64,000 bases of DNA from Acanthaster planci. Taxonomy: Eukaryota > Echinodermata > Asteroidea > Valvatida > Acanthasteridae. Shown in pieces: positions 51,801-62,195 of the stretch (within the stretch, counting starts at the first letter, position 1; each line of letters begins with the position of its first letter). The position numbers and the translations under genes were made by a program. The stretch is from positions 1 through 64,000 of the forward strand of contig NW_019091365.1 of assembly GCF_001949145.1 (NCBI RefSeq), in the 5' to 3' direction. Below the pieces are notes generated by a model that did not search any database, was not told the origin of the DNA, and saw only the letters and a list, made by a program, of their open reading frames with translations.

Positions 51801-54800
51801 GAGATCGATCATACAGATGAGCAGTAATATACTAATTGCTTTTTCATTAATGATTGACTTTAACATCGACATGATCTACTGTACGTGTACATGCACCACA
51901 TTGTGATGGCTTAGCTACATGTACATTTATATTCCCCGATAATTTCCTGTGAAAACCAATCTCTTGGCGAATTTTTACCCATAAATTCATGTGGAGTCAG
52001 CCAAGAAATGTTGTGGTGAGAAGCAAACATACAACAAGGAGAGTGCACAGTGCAGTGTGCTACTCATTTTTTTGGCCGTGAATTACATGTACATATACAG
52101 AAATCACGTATCTTAACATTGTTTGAACTCTTGACATCTTTCAGGAATATAATGCGCAAATGTCATTCCAGCATGCACGTACATACAGTGTACATGTAAC
52201 TGTATGAAGGTGGATCGAGGTTGGTGGCCCATCATGGTTTTCGGGGTTTTGTCACCCTGAACGTACATGTAAGGCTCAACTCGGGCAGCTGGTCACATGT
52301 TGTAACCTCGGGCAAGTCACTTTATTCCCCATTTGTCTCTCGGCACCTGGCACCTGGTAGTGTAAATGGTTACATTTACCTGCGCCGATAGAGATGGTTG
52401 TTGCGTTTGGTCAGCAGTTAGCACCTGAAACTCCATCATTAAACTGCATGCTTCCCAGGGAGCTGAGATGGTTTTAGGAATGCTTATGGGCTTGATGGGC
52501 AGAGATAATATTAATGTATATGCCACAAGCACCAGCGCAGATAGGTACATGTACGCTCTGTAAATACACATCAGTATTACATGTACATGTATAAACTGGG
52601 ATTGTAAATATTTGTTGTACTACTTTTCACACAAAGTGGCATATTTGAATTTTGTAAAAGACATTGAAATAATCAGCAAATAACAACTTTTCTCATTTTT
52701 TTTACCCTCCTCTCTTATCGTTGTAATGCAGATGTCGACATGAACACACCACCCCTCTGCGCAATCTGTGGCGACCGGGCCACGGGTAAGCACTACGGCG
52801 CGGCCAGTTGTGACGGCTGCAAGGGCTTCTTCCGCCGCAGCGTGCGCAAGAACCACCAGTACACCTGCCGCTTCAGCCGCAACTGCGTGGTGGACAAGGA
52901 CAAGCGCAACCAGTGCCGCTACTGTCGGCTGAAGAAGTGCTTCCGAGCCGGCATGAAGAAAGAAGGTAGTAGTGAGTACACAGTTATATAACTGTATGGG
53001 GAAGGTGCCCCCTTCCTTCCCCAAGGTTTCCTGACCCGTACATGTCCCGTGACTTGAGCAACACTGACAGTGAAGAACTAGTGACCGTGTGGTACAGCTG
53101 CGTGTGGTCAGTTTCTGGCGCACAGTTTTATCATTATTTTTATGACAAGTTTCTTGAATGTTACAAATGACGGGATGAAAATATAAGTTACAATAAATCA
53201 ACAAACCAAACTAACACAGCCAAAGTGACCGATTGGTAGGTTCTGAACATAAGTGTGTGTAGCACATCTGTGAGATGCATAAATTTGGGTCAAACTGGAG
53301 CAATATTAAAGTGATGCGAAGAAACTTGGTTGAAGCAAGATGCAACTGGAAACTTGCCTCAGACAAGGTTCAACATGAGTTGAACAGCAGTTCATAAATC
53401 CTTCCAAGTTATGTTTAGCTGTTTCCCTTCCAATCTTTTGTTGGCAGCCGTACAGAATGAACGAGACAGGATAAGCACGCGAAGGCCCAGCTACGAAGAC
53501 AGCCTCAATACGACGTCATTGTCAATAGCACAGCTGGTCAATGCAGAAATATTATCCAGACAGGTAGGATGGAAACAGTGAACAGTGAATAGGGTTAGGG
53601 GACCGATCAAAGGAGCTCTAGTGTAGTAATGGTAGTGGAAACACTGCATTCAAGCACAGATTTGCATATAGCTTAGAGTACACATGACCGATTTCATCTG
53701 AATGTGCACAACTTAAAGTTTGAATACATCAGTAAACTAGTTCCTAATTATTTCAATGAACAAAGTTTAACCAGAACTCTCGTTTAGATATATCAGTTTA
53801 CATACATGTATGTGTGTGTGTACGTGTACATGTAGGTGTCATCCTTTCATGTTATGAGTGTAATGGTTTTATTTTCCAACATCATCATTTCTTTGTTTTA
53901 TCAGGCCACATTAAAGTTGTGGCTGGCATCATCATATTCATGCCATCATTTCATGGTCTTGTCCACTGTCATCCAGTGCTACATCTCCATTATCTTGTCG
54001 CATCACACCCATCTGCCAGCACTGATCATCATACAGACATTTCTATCACCCACACCTGCACATTGCTCGCAATGAACATGTGGACGTGGGTATTCAGCAA
54101 CAGGTTAGTGCGTGTACACATGCTGTCAAGATAAGAATTTTTTTCTCACAATTGGCAAAACTTGGAGTAGACGTTGCAAACATTGGCAGTGTTCATACAG
54201 TTTGGACGGCTGTTGCCACAGGTGTTTCGGAAAACTCAGCTTTTGCCTAATTGTGTGCATCTTAACTGGGATTCTTATGATCATTTTTCAATTTATTTTA
54301 AAGGCTTGCTTCTGTCAGCAGTTACCAAACAACTTGTGCCTGTTTTTGTTTTTGTCTTTTGCTATAAGATGTAATTTTAGCATTAGACAGATGTTAACTG
54401 ACACACATTAACAAGCACTGTATACCCAGTGTTGTCATTGGGAGTTGAACCCATATCCTCCTGCTTACTTGTTCACATGTCTTACCACTGAAGCACTGAG
54501 TTTGCCATGGTTGGCTGGCTGGTTCAAGTCAGATGAGCAACAGGTGCCTGGACAAACATTTTATAAGTTTTAATTTTAAGAGGTGCATACACAATCTTAT
54601 ATTCCATTTCAAGAACCGTTAACAATCTGTCAGATTTTTTTTCTTCGGCTGGTTGGGACAGATTTCTCCACAGATGACTCTCTCAGACACCAACCTAGCG
54701 ACCAAGAAGATAGCCAACATGAATGACATCTGTGAGACGATGAAGCAACAGCTCCTGATCCTTGTGGAGTGGGCGAAATACATCCCCAGCTTCTGTGAGC

Positions 54801-57800
54801 TTCCATTAGATGACCAGGTATGGACATTGTTGAAATCTCAGAAAGGTTGCATGTTTTTCTGCAGCAAACAGGAAGATCTAGCAGACACATGATGAGAAAG
54901 GTTATCATGAAATGCGCAAACAGAGAGGAGAGTGCTGGTCATCCTCGACAATTAAAGACACTGGAGAACGTTTTCTTTTCCCAAAGACAGCAGGTGGAAA
55001 GGGCAATAAAGCATATGCCAACCAATGGAATAATTTGCATTTTACAGAGCAAGTGCATGTAACATTGCCGACATTTTGTTACTGGCCAGTCATTGCTGTG
55101 ATTGCTAATACTGTGCATGGGGTCATGCAATCATTTTTTGCACTGTCATCAAGCAGTGCATTTTCATCTGGCAGAAATTGGCACTCCTTTAACAAGTTTG
55201 CTCATAACAAGAGTCCTTCTCCGAAAAGCAGGGTTCACATGGTTCACAGGGGAAAAAATGTAAAAGATGTGACATTGTGTGTTCAATTTTAAGGTATTGA
55301 AAAGTCATGGAAATTGGTAAAAAACACAAAAAGGCAAAGTCATAGATTTCTGTGAAGGCCACTTTACTTTAAATTTCAAAGACATTGTTCCTTTGCTATG
55401 TTGTTTTTCTGTGTTTGCTGCAAACATTTAATGGTATTTTTAAAAGTTTTGATCTTAATTTCAAGGTTTTAATGAACCATAACCATGCAAAAGAGGAGCT
55501 AAAAATTTTTCTTGGCTATGAATTGGACTACCACCCTTTCCCCACCCACCTCCCCCCCCTTCCAGGTTGCCCTCCTGCGAGCCCACGCTGGCGAACACCT
55601 GGTCCTGGGTGCTGCCCAGCGCTCCCTCCCGTTCAAGGACTACCTCATCATGGGCCCCGACACCATCTTGCCCCGCCACTGCCCTGACCAGATGGACATC
55701 AACCGGGTGGCCAGTCGGGTCCTGGACGAGCTGGTCAAGCCCATGCGGGACGTCGGGCTGGATGAACAGGAGTTTGCCTGCATGAAGGCCATTGTCTTCT
55801 TTGACCCTGGTAAGTAGCTTTCATCTGTTTTATGAAACTGACAAACCATTCATACAGTAATGCATTCACAGTAATACAGTGAAATGGGCTATTAGACCCC
55901 TTGCAGTTGGTACTCCATAATACTTAAATTCAGTAAGGAACCATTGAAAAAAGTGTGAAGTGTAATCCCTCTATTAGGTCTAGTGGTTATAATTTTGCAT
56001 TGTACTAAAACTATTTTTGTAAACTTTCCATCAGAATGGTCAGAGTTACCTCCAACCTCTGTCATCAAGTGCAAAGAGACAGCACTCATTAGTTAATAGC
56101 TACACAACATTAGCAACTGATTCGTACTTGGTGTGAAAGCAAACACAAATTCAAGTTGTGACATCACGTAAATACTTAATGCAGATACAAAGTCAGACTC
56201 ATCATTGTTAACCAATCCTCTGTGGCAGCAATTGGTACAGTGGCACAGCAGCCAATGATCATCTTTACAGAACGTTAAGAGTCCGGACATACATGGGCTT
56301 GGTGTTGTGCCTGTAGTGTCTATTCCTTCTCTCTCTCTCCACAGATGCCAAGGGGCTGAGTGACTCTAACAAGATCAAGGCGCTGCGCTACCAGGTGCAG
56401 ATCCACTTGGAGGACTACATCAATGACCGCCAGTATGACTCCCGAGGCCGATTTGGAGAGATCCTGCTCCTCCTGCCCCCTCTGCAGAGCATCACCTGGC
56501 AGATGATCGAGCAGATCCAGTTTGCTCGGCTGTTCGGGGTGGCCAAGGTGGACAACCTTCTTCAGGAGATGCTGCTGGGAGGTAAGTACCTTAAGAGTGT
56601 GACTTTTACAGGTTTTAACATTTAAACAACAAAAACAATCCGTAAACTTTTACATATTTTCCTAAATGTTCAAAGGTAACCTATCTTGGGGGCTTTGACA
56701 TTTGATTCACGTGATTGAGCATTCAGTTGGGTAGTGATTTCTCCTTTCTGCACCCATCTACTTTTATGGTGGGAACTTGAATTTAAAATGAGAAAAATTG
56801 CTTATTTTGAATGCCCCATAACATTGATTTACATTCGACATAATACTGAGGTGGGCATCAGTGGGCCTCTGTAAAGCACTGACAAAATGTTTAAATGGTA
56901 GGAAAAGTTGTTGTTAACATTTATCAAATTAGACATAGTATGCCACCCTTAAAGTGCCTTGAGATTCAGTTTTTATTCAGTGAAGTCATTCTGTTTTACT
57001 CTGCATTAGAAGGAACCAACTGAGCTCTCTGTTTTATGTATATCACTCAGTTTAGCCTCCTTATTTGAGTGTGATGGGCATTAAGTGGATGAGGTGTGGG
57101 TATGGTTCTTTTTTATTTGTACTGCACAAGATTCTTTAAGAGATCTTCAGCTCAAATATTGTTTGGGTAATTTGTAACTTGCAACTTGGTTTGTAGATTC
57201 GGGGACTTTCATGGAAGACAGGAATTGTTGGCTCCTGTTGACAGGCATTTTGTTTCTTGTGTGGACTTGAGACTAAAAGAGGTCCTCATACTGCAAATGT
57301 TAAGGGAAGACCTTATGTGGACTTACCAGGTCTCCCTAAGGTTCCCTGTCTATCATACAGGTACAGCTGGGGTCGGGATTTGGAGTTATTAGTTGCAAAT
57401 GAGCCATTTGATATTCCAACAGCCCATATGCCCAAAATGAAACACATCCAAGGTGTTGGACGCACATGCAGGGATTACAGTTCCAGTGCAGCCCTACACA
57501 AACTCAAGCATGTACAGTATGTACGGGATGTCCATAGCAGCATTCCTTTTTACATCAGGTCTACTATCTTCTGTCATTCAAATGTGCTTTTGCATCCAGG
57601 TCTGTGCATATCTTGTATGAGCCAGTGTGAATGTAGAATAGTTGGTTATTATGCCGGATTGACTTTGTTGCAAACCAGCTTAACCCCAAAAGAGCTGGGT
57701 TAATGTGGCTCATCTTACGCTAGGGGGGGGAGGATTCTGCCTGCCCTTAAGAACTTGGCTGTCCCATACCCCAGTACCTCATTTTTTTTAACACTTGAAT

Positions 57801-58557
57801 TTCACTCACCCCAGCTCATTTGGGCTTTTTAAGGGTGTATGAGAAAAACATGGAAAAAATAAAGAAAATGAAATAATCAAAATACCAGCAAAACAACCTT
57901 AGCCACAGCACAAAGTTGATGTGATCTGTGTAAACCCTTCACACGTTGAGCTTTGTCATTTGGGTATATATAAACTTCCGATTAATATGGACATACTCTT
58001 GTTTTTCACATATTTTAATTTTTGTCAACAACATGCATCTAGGTTGACGTGAATCAAGATTGAAACGGTTTTGAAAACAGGACGGTGTCATGATCAATTT
58101 GAAGTTGATATGCACCAAAATGAAAAAGCTCACCACGTGAGGGTTTTACAGATCACATCACAAATAATAACTGGTGATCATTCGCCTGTTTGTAGCTGTT
58201 GTTAATGACCACACCATGCAGTGCAAAAAATAACGACTGTGGATTGTTTGCCCAGGTGCCAGCAATGACCCCGCCCAACAGCAAACGCCCATTGGCCCCC
58301 ACGGCACCCACCTGCCACCAGGCACCGAGCACTTGGCCAACGGCCACACCAGCCACCCGGGCACGCCCAACTCCCTATCAGCTGCAGTGGCGGGAGCGGC
58401 GGCGGCTGTTTCCACCCCCCACTTGGACAACTACAAGCTGAGCGTCAACAGTCCTGGCGCAGCAGCAGCTGGGACAGCCCAGGTCAGCCAGGCCGCTCCG
58501 CAAGCCCCCGCCCCGGTATCGGTGCCCATACACCTACCGAAGCAGGAGACCGTCTAG
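33742..58557 (+). CDS. HNF4: HNF4-type nuclear receptor (NR2A), whole coding region in seven exons
   Basis: Exons 33742-33829, 52732-52965, 53448-53563, 54662-54817, 55566-55809, 56345-56581 and 58256-58557 join in phase to 1377 nt, or 458 residues plus TAG. Every intron is GT...AG. Order of domains: short A/B region (1-38), two-zinc-finger DNA-binding domain (39-~104), hinge (~105-150), ligand-binding domain (~150-358) ending in a helix-12 motif LLQEMLLG, then a 100-residue Ala/Pro-rich F domain. HNF4 proteins bind DR1 elements as homodimers in the nucleus, hold fatty acids in the ligand pocket, and control metabolic and gut/liver-type genes. Diagnostic stretches such as [47 protein letters not shown] and [17 protein letters not shown] identify HNF4 rather than RXR or COUP-TF. 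The only uncertain part is the 5' end: the first exon begins after an acceptor-like AG, so more N-terminal residues may be encoded upstream. Confidence 0.97.
34890..35220. promoter_or_regulatory. GC-richer block in intron 1, candidate regulatory module
   Basis: GC-rich against its flanks and without TACATGTA tracts. It includes inverted CATTCAG/CTGAATG motifs near 35000-35035. Function is inference. Confidence 0.25.
36302..36637. mobile_element. hAT-like CACAAGTC element, copy 2, with a second element nested inside
   Basis: The left end CAGTGTTTTATTCAAGTCC and the right end in reverse complement CAGTGTTGTATTCAATTCC form the termini. Flanks gtatttgg and atatctgg agree at 6 of 8 positions. From about 36391 the interior switches to GGGCTGTGCCGAATATCC, a terminus of the AATATTCG-rich family, so a second element inserted here. 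Its translated sequence resembles that of the minus strand at 10299-10607 (VPNIQ...F...NI.LL). Confidence 0.65.
38500..39110. promoter_or_regulatory. CpG-rich block in intron 1, candidate regulatory module or cassette exon region
   Basis: CpG dense (GCGTCGCCGCC, TTACCGCGGGGC, CCGCCGGTGG) within an AT-rich intron, and free of TACATGTA tracts. It contains TTGATTAATCCCC at 38698-38710, which includes an Otx/bicoid-type TAATCC, and a T15CAG acceptor-like site at 38737-38753 followed by a GTGAGT donor-like site at 38814. Both readings are inference. Confidence 0.3.
42480..42850. promoter_or_regulatory. Intron 1 block with HNF1-like and SOX-like motifs
   Basis: GTTAACTATTCAC at 42727-42739 agrees with the HNF1 consensus at all but two defined positions. 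It overlaps ACAATTGT (42738-42745), a paired SOX-type core. TATAAATATA is at 42783-42792. The block is free of TACATGTA tracts. Function is inference. Confidence 0.3.
45694..45706 (+). promoter_or_regulatory. HNF1-like site in intron 1
   Basis: GTTAATTATGGAC keeps the full left half of the HNF1 palindrome and deviates at two positions in the right half. A similar GTTAATTAT occurs at 51601. Confidence 0.2.
46715..46730 (+). promoter_or_regulatory. Octamer plus homeodomain-type motif in intron 1
   Basis: ATTTGCAT (POU octamer) overlaps ATTAATTAAT, giving a composite POU/homeodomain-type site. Such AT-rich words can arise by chance. Confidence 0.2.
52732..52965 (+). CDS. HNF4: HNF4 exon encoding the complete two-zinc-finger DNA-binding domain
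   Basis: It encodes residues 30-107 in phase 1. Zinc-binding cysteines fall at residues 39, 42, 56, 59 (finger 1) and 75, 81, 91, 94 (finger 2). The P-box CDGCKG that reads AGGTCA-type half sites is at 56-61. The acceptor follows a T/C-rich tract (taatgcag) and the donor is GAAG|gtagta. The exon is GC-rich against an AT-rich intron, and the antisense strand is open through it purely as a result. In vertebrate HNF4A, as I recall it, this domain is divided between two exons; here it is a single exon. If the following intron is retained, the frame stops at 52989-52991, eight codons into the intron. Confidence 0.98.
52966..53447 (+). other. HNF4 intron 2
   Basis: A 482-bp AT-rich intron with gtagta donor and ttggcag acceptor. 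Nothing else was recognised in it. Confidence 0.9.
53448..53563 (+). CDS. HNF4: HNF4 hinge exon
   Basis: It encodes residues 108-146 ([18 protein letters not shown]...EILSRQ). It joins to the previous exon as G|CC (Ala) and ends in phase 0 at Q|gtagga. The basic stretch extends the DNA-binding domain. RRPS keeps the R-R-x-S protein kinase A consensus known in mammalian HNF4alpha at this position; that this site is used here is inference. The acceptor is ttttgttggcag. At 39 residues the exon matches the length expected for the vertebrate counterpart. Confidence 0.96.
53564..54661 (+). other. HNF4 intron 3
   Basis: A 1.1-kb intron with gtagga donor and gggacag acceptor. It contains a tRNA-derived sequence on the minus strand at about 54436-54505 and a long T tract before the acceptor. 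Confidence 0.9.
54436..54505 (-). repeat. tRNA-derived SINE or tRNA pseudogene fragment in intron 3
   Basis: The minus strand carries an A-box-like TGCTTCAGTGGTAAG, then about 30 bases later a B box TGGGTTCAACTCCC. This is the RNA polymerase III promoter layout of a tRNA. The acceptor arms do not pair, so it is not an intact tRNA gene. Confidence 0.5.
54662..54817 (+). CDS. HNF4: HNF4 ligand-binding domain, first exon
   Basis: It encodes residues 147-198 ([11 protein letters not shown]...FCELPLDDQ) in phase 0 at both ends. It contains the canonical nuclear-receptor signature region [22 protein letters not shown] of helices 3-5. A second in-frame acceptor (ccacag, ending at 54673) lies 12 nt inside. 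Using it would remove only ISPQ, so tandem-acceptor splicing is possible. The donor is CCAG|gtatgg. Confidence 0.97.
54818..55565 (+). other. HNF4 intron 4
   Basis: A 748-bp AT-rich intron. The acceptor region is an unusually pure pyrimidine tract (55538-55563). No other element was recognised. Confidence 0.9.
55566..55809 (+). CDS. HNF4: HNF4 ligand-binding domain, second exon
   Basis: It encodes residues 199-279 plus one base ([20 protein letters not shown]...MKAIVFFDP). The acceptor follows a long C/T tract (cccccccttccag) and the donor is CCTG|gtaagt. It covers the middle helices of the ligand-binding domain. The size corresponds to what I recall as two adjacent exons in vertebrate HNF4A, so this looks like one undivided exon. 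It is strongly GC-rich at third codon positions relative to the introns. Confidence 0.97.
55810..56344 (+). other. HNF4 intron 5
   Basis: A 535-bp AT-rich intron with gtaagt donor and a (TC)n tract before the cag acceptor. No other element was recognised. Confidence 0.9.
56345..56581 (+). CDS. HNF4: HNF4 ligand-binding domain, third exon with helix 12 / AF-2
   Basis: It encodes residues 280-358 plus one base ([19 protein letters not shown]...[10 protein letters not shown]). It contains the dimerisation helices 9-11 ([36 protein letters not shown]) and the activation helix LLQEMLLG that recruits coactivators. The acceptor is ctctctccacag and the donor is GGAG|gtaagt. This is among the most conserved parts of the family and leaves no doubt about the assignment. 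Confidence 0.98.
56582..58255 (+). other. HNF4 intron 6
   Basis: It runs from the donor gtaagt to the acceptor tgtttgcccag. It is AT-rich with no recognisable conserved exon inside. Open frames at about 57186-57703 have no family features and are not supported by composition. No transposon was recognised. Confidence 0.8.
58256..58557 (+). CDS. HNF4: HNF4 terminal coding exon (F domain and stop)
   Basis: It encodes the last 100 residues, from [14 protein letters not shown] to LPKQETV and TAG at 58555-58557. The segment is rich in Ala, Pro, Ser, Thr and His. It has short alanine runs (GAAAAV, GAAAAG) and no predicted fold, as expected for the HNF4 F domain, which tempers AF-2 activity in mammals. 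The C-terminal KQE-T-V resembles the KQEVI ending of vertebrate HNF4A, so the reading frame and the end of the protein are secure. Confidence 0.95.
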
Positions 58558-60350
58558 GAGTTTGAAAACTCTTGCATCATCCCCAACTCCTTAGATACTG
58601 TTTGCCTTCCAGAATCCTCCGCAATCTGACACTGTGCAGAAAACCCAAGCATGCGTACGTTCTTTGTGCTCAGAATTAAAGTTGGTATCAAGAGGTATAT
58701 TTGTATAGATGATTTATAAGGAACCTTCACTGGAATTCCTGATCTCCCCTTTGTGGAAAGTATTTCGTTGAGTCTTGTGTAGAGTGTCTTGTTATGAACA
58801 TTGGTTTTTACAATGATCATTACAATGCTTACCACTATTGGCGGGGACCATTGCAAATGACAAGCAATAGCATTGCCACTGTCATCAGATTCTTCTATAA
58901 TCCATCACTAGTCCTCAGGTCTTCCTGCAAGTTCCATCGCAGGTCATCAAGCCCCAAGCCAGGTCACAAGCTCTTTGCCTAGGCTAGTAGCACCCCCTCA
59001 CCAGCTGATAGCAGACAGGTTGGGGGGAATCATTTCATCTGAGTGCCCGGTGCATGCCCCAAAAGATCATACCATCATAATACTTATAGAAATTGGTTGC
59101 GCATGCTTCACGCATCCCACACAAAATGCACACATGCCTGTGCGAGTGCACTTTGAGATTCCAGGTGATCGTCTTTGTGTAAAACTCATCATCTTCTTGT
59201 CCCACTTGGAGCAGCTTCAGTGAGCTGACAGAAGCGTTCCTTTGTCATTATTCCACAAGTAACTGGCTTGTGACTTGGCTTGTGACTAGACTTGTGATGC
59301 CTCAACAATGGCCCTGGCATCAAGCCCACATAAATTACAGTGGCCTGACTTGATTACTGCTTGTTGCACAGTCCTCCAAAACAACCCGGTGGATTTTGAA
59401 GGATTTTTGAAAGTTGAGGTTAAAACAGTGACTGCTTTGGATGGGACTGACTGATCAGAGCAGGAGCCATTAACGAGATGGTATACAGCGTCACGCATGC
59501 CACTCACAGATGCATACTCCAGGCGGACATGCATTCTTGCAAGTTTATACATGACCCTTGGTCAGAATGGCACAAGTAACATGTGCAAGCACGTGTTGTT
59601 CCAATCAGTAATGACTTCTGACTCTTGACACCAGTGTAGTCTGTCATAAAACTAGCCTCCCTTTGTGACTTACAATGCAGTATCTTTTCTTTTGAGGTAA
59701 AACTGAAGGAATACAGAAGAGCAGATCCCCAGACACGAGCATATTACTGAACCACAAATTGAAGCAGTCAGCTTTTGTTAAATTACATTTCTCCCATAGA
59801 TTTTGGGGGGTTTGGGCAAAAAAGGGCATCACACAGATTTCATCATCCTTTCTGTTTTTAGTGTTCATTGCGTAGACCTTTTCCCCATTACTAAAACTGA
59901 CAAAATCAACTGGCAGTTACTATCCATGTGCATGTTCATATGCGCAGTGTTCTTCAAAACAGAGCCAGACAATCAGCACAAAATTCAATTCAGCGCAAAA
60001 TTACCATTTATATAAATGGAGTTATTATTAGTAATAATATGTAAAAGCCTAAAGAAACACAGGACCAAAACAGAATGCATACATTCCCTATAAATGAGCC
60101 AATGCAACTGTGCTCACAAGATGTAATTCACAACACAGTATGACACCAAGAATTTGCCTGAAATCAAAGACGCCATTTTTCCACTTTGTGGTTGTTTCCT
60201 ACAGCGCATTATTTTGCACTTCTTATCTGTCAACATCTTTTGCAACATATCACACAAAGGAATGCATGTGAGAGCCATGTAAATGAACGTACCATTATCC
60301 ACAAACAAAAACTGTAACTAAAAAAGGTGCACCTACCTCCTACGGAGTGA

Positions 60351-60554
60351 CAGTGTTGTATTTAAGTCCATCACAAGTCCATCCCAAGTCATTCAGTCTT
60401 AAGCCAATTCACAAACTATTCAATTGAGCTGTGACAAAAGTATTCTTTTTTCAATAACAAACTATTACTTATGACTGGCCTTGTGTATGAAATTATGACT
60501 GGACTTGTGAAGGGACTTGTGACAGGACTTGTGATGGACCCAAATACAGCACTG
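60351..60554. mobile_element. hAT-like CACAAGTC element, copy 3
   Basis: The left end CAGTGTTGTATTTAAGTCC and the right end in reverse complement CAGTGCTGTATTTGGGTCC are followed on each side by CATCACAAGTC. Subterminal ACTTGTGA repeats fill the right half. No target duplication is visible. It is 204 bp and probably lies in the HNF4 3' UTR or just downstream. Confidence 0.7.
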
Positions 60555-61840
60555 CATATTTGTGAGAAGAACTGTGCGCATGTGTCGACTTTTTTTTTTA
60601 CCGTGATACACTGCAAAAAGTGGCCTTTTTTCTAGTAAACACAAGAAGCGCCTTGTGGGTGGCACCTACCCTGCCTGAGAAATATAGTGCTACCCAAGGC
60701 ATCAAGTCAATTTGTAAAGCAACCACTTATCAAGAATCACCTAGATTCATGCTTGTCGAAAATGGAGCTGACGAAAAAACTTCAGCTTTACCTGATATGG
60801 TCAGTTCAACGGAGGTGTATGAATGCAGAAATCTGTCTGTGTTATCAATTAGGATGCTTAGAAAATTATTTCATGCCAGAGATGCCCATATTTTTGTTGG
60901 TCACACAACATATTGTAACACTTTGATTAAGAAGGAAATTAATTCATTTTGCTCCAATTTCTTAGCCAAAGGTGTCGACGCAATTTAAGTTGTAATGTTT
61001 TAATGCAAATTTTTGATTGTCATTGCCAGCCGTTGCTTCTTAATGAAAAACCGATGTTTTGCCTTATACTTTACATATCAAATCTGAAATTAAATAGAAA
61101 TGAAATAATATCAGGAAATTGTCTGCTGTCAGTACTAAAAAGTTTGCAATCAAAATTTTATAATTTATGAATGAGTGATTTTGAAGTTTCAACAAATGAT
61201 TTTATACAAATCTGTTGTAATTTTGTGTGATTTTTATAATGAAAAGTGAAATCAGGTACTGAGAAATTGTAAATATTTATGTAAAAGTGATAATCTTATT
61301 GATACAATTCTTGTGATTTCAGAATCCCTTTGTATAGTAACACAATTTCTGTTATGGCAAATAATATTGGACTTTTCAAAAGTGAATGATAAGAAGCTTG
61401 TTCTTGACTTAATCTGGCATCTTTCATTTTTTCAATCCTTACCATAATTGGTATAATATGCAAGTTTTCTGTACATAATTTAGGCATATTTCCATTCGTT
61501 ATGTTATTCATATTAACAAAATATGTGACAAAAATGAGTGCTCACACAGTTTATCTATAAATTTAACACATTTCAGTCGTGTACAAATGTTGTTAATTTG
61601 TCCCGACACTTTTCTCAAAATAAATGGTGATTCTCCCAATGTGTGTTCTTTTAGGAGAACTTTGCTCAAAACAACCAAAGAAACTATATGTAAACAGATA
61701 TTTTGGGAATAAACTTGTGTAATATAGACAACTATTTTTGGGGGATTACTGTATATTTTGGCTAAGACTTTAAAGGTGAATTAAAAAGTATTTGTAAAGT
61801 TTATAACATTCCCATGTGGATGGTTGTGTCAGTTTTCATA

Positions 61841-61864
61841 ATGAAATGAAATGAAATGAAATGA
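61841..61864 (+). repeat. (ATGAA)n microsatellite
   Basis: Almost five perfect copies of ATGAA. Confidence 0.9.
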
Positions 61865-62195
61865 TGGTGTGCAAACTTAATGCAGAGAAGTTTCCAATTT
61901 GGAAATTAAATTGCAGATAAAATTACAATAACTTAATTTCTAATTGTAACCTACATTTTGTTGAATTCATAATAGTAGATGTATAATGTGTGTACATACT
62001 ATGAGATGTTTGAATAAGCAGTATTGTATGTTTCAGACAAAAGTTGTAATTTTAGATGCTTTTTGGAACTGTTATTCCATTTGTAGTTTTAGAGAACTAG
62101 TGCTTTGAGAAGACATAACCCTAATGTACCGGTAGGGACTGAAAGGCAAATATGTTCTTTGTACCACAAAGTAAAAATGGATTAAAAGAAATAAA

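Larger units (their letters stand above)
33830..52731 (+). other. HNF4 intron 1 (18.9 kb)
   Basis: It separates the 5' exon from the DNA-binding exon, with consensus donor CAG|gtaggt and acceptor taatgcag. Most of it is AT-rich and studded with TACATGTA palindromes. Blocks with few such repeats and higher CpG content occur at about 34.9-35.2, 38.5-39.1, 42.25-42.85 and 47.45-47.78 kb. A nested pair of miniature transposons sits at 36302-36637. Open frames up to 171 codons (44859-45374) have no recognisable domain. Confidence 0.9.
58558..62195 (+). other. HNF4 3' UTR and downstream DNA with candidate poly(A) signals
   Basis: The transcript end cannot be fixed. An ATTAAA variant near 58675 is the nearest candidate. 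Canonical AATAAA hexamers stand at 61619-61624, 61708-61713 and 62190-62195, and a further one lies downstream at 63107-63112. The strongly AT-rich 60.9-62.2 kb stretch looks like a long 3' UTR. A hAT-like miniature element lies inside it at 60351-60554, with fragments of CTTGTGAC repeats at about 59255-59305. Open frames here (for example 60620-60988) show no family features. Confidence 0.45.

Noticed and set aside
52620-53204. 194-codon open frame on the minus strand
   Set aside because: It lies antisense to the HNF4 DNA-binding exon and is open only because of the GC-rich third positions of that exon. The sense reading is unmistakable.
54436-54505. Functional tRNA gene
   Set aside because: A and B boxes are recognisable, but the acceptor arms do not pair and the T stem has a mismatch.
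57186-57703. Extra HNF4 exon in intron 6
   Set aside because: The flanking exons already join in phase to give the expected family structure, and these frames have no similarity to HNF4.
60620-60988. 122-codon open frame after HNF4
   Set aside because: It lies in the likely 3' UTR, has no domain and no supporting splice sites.
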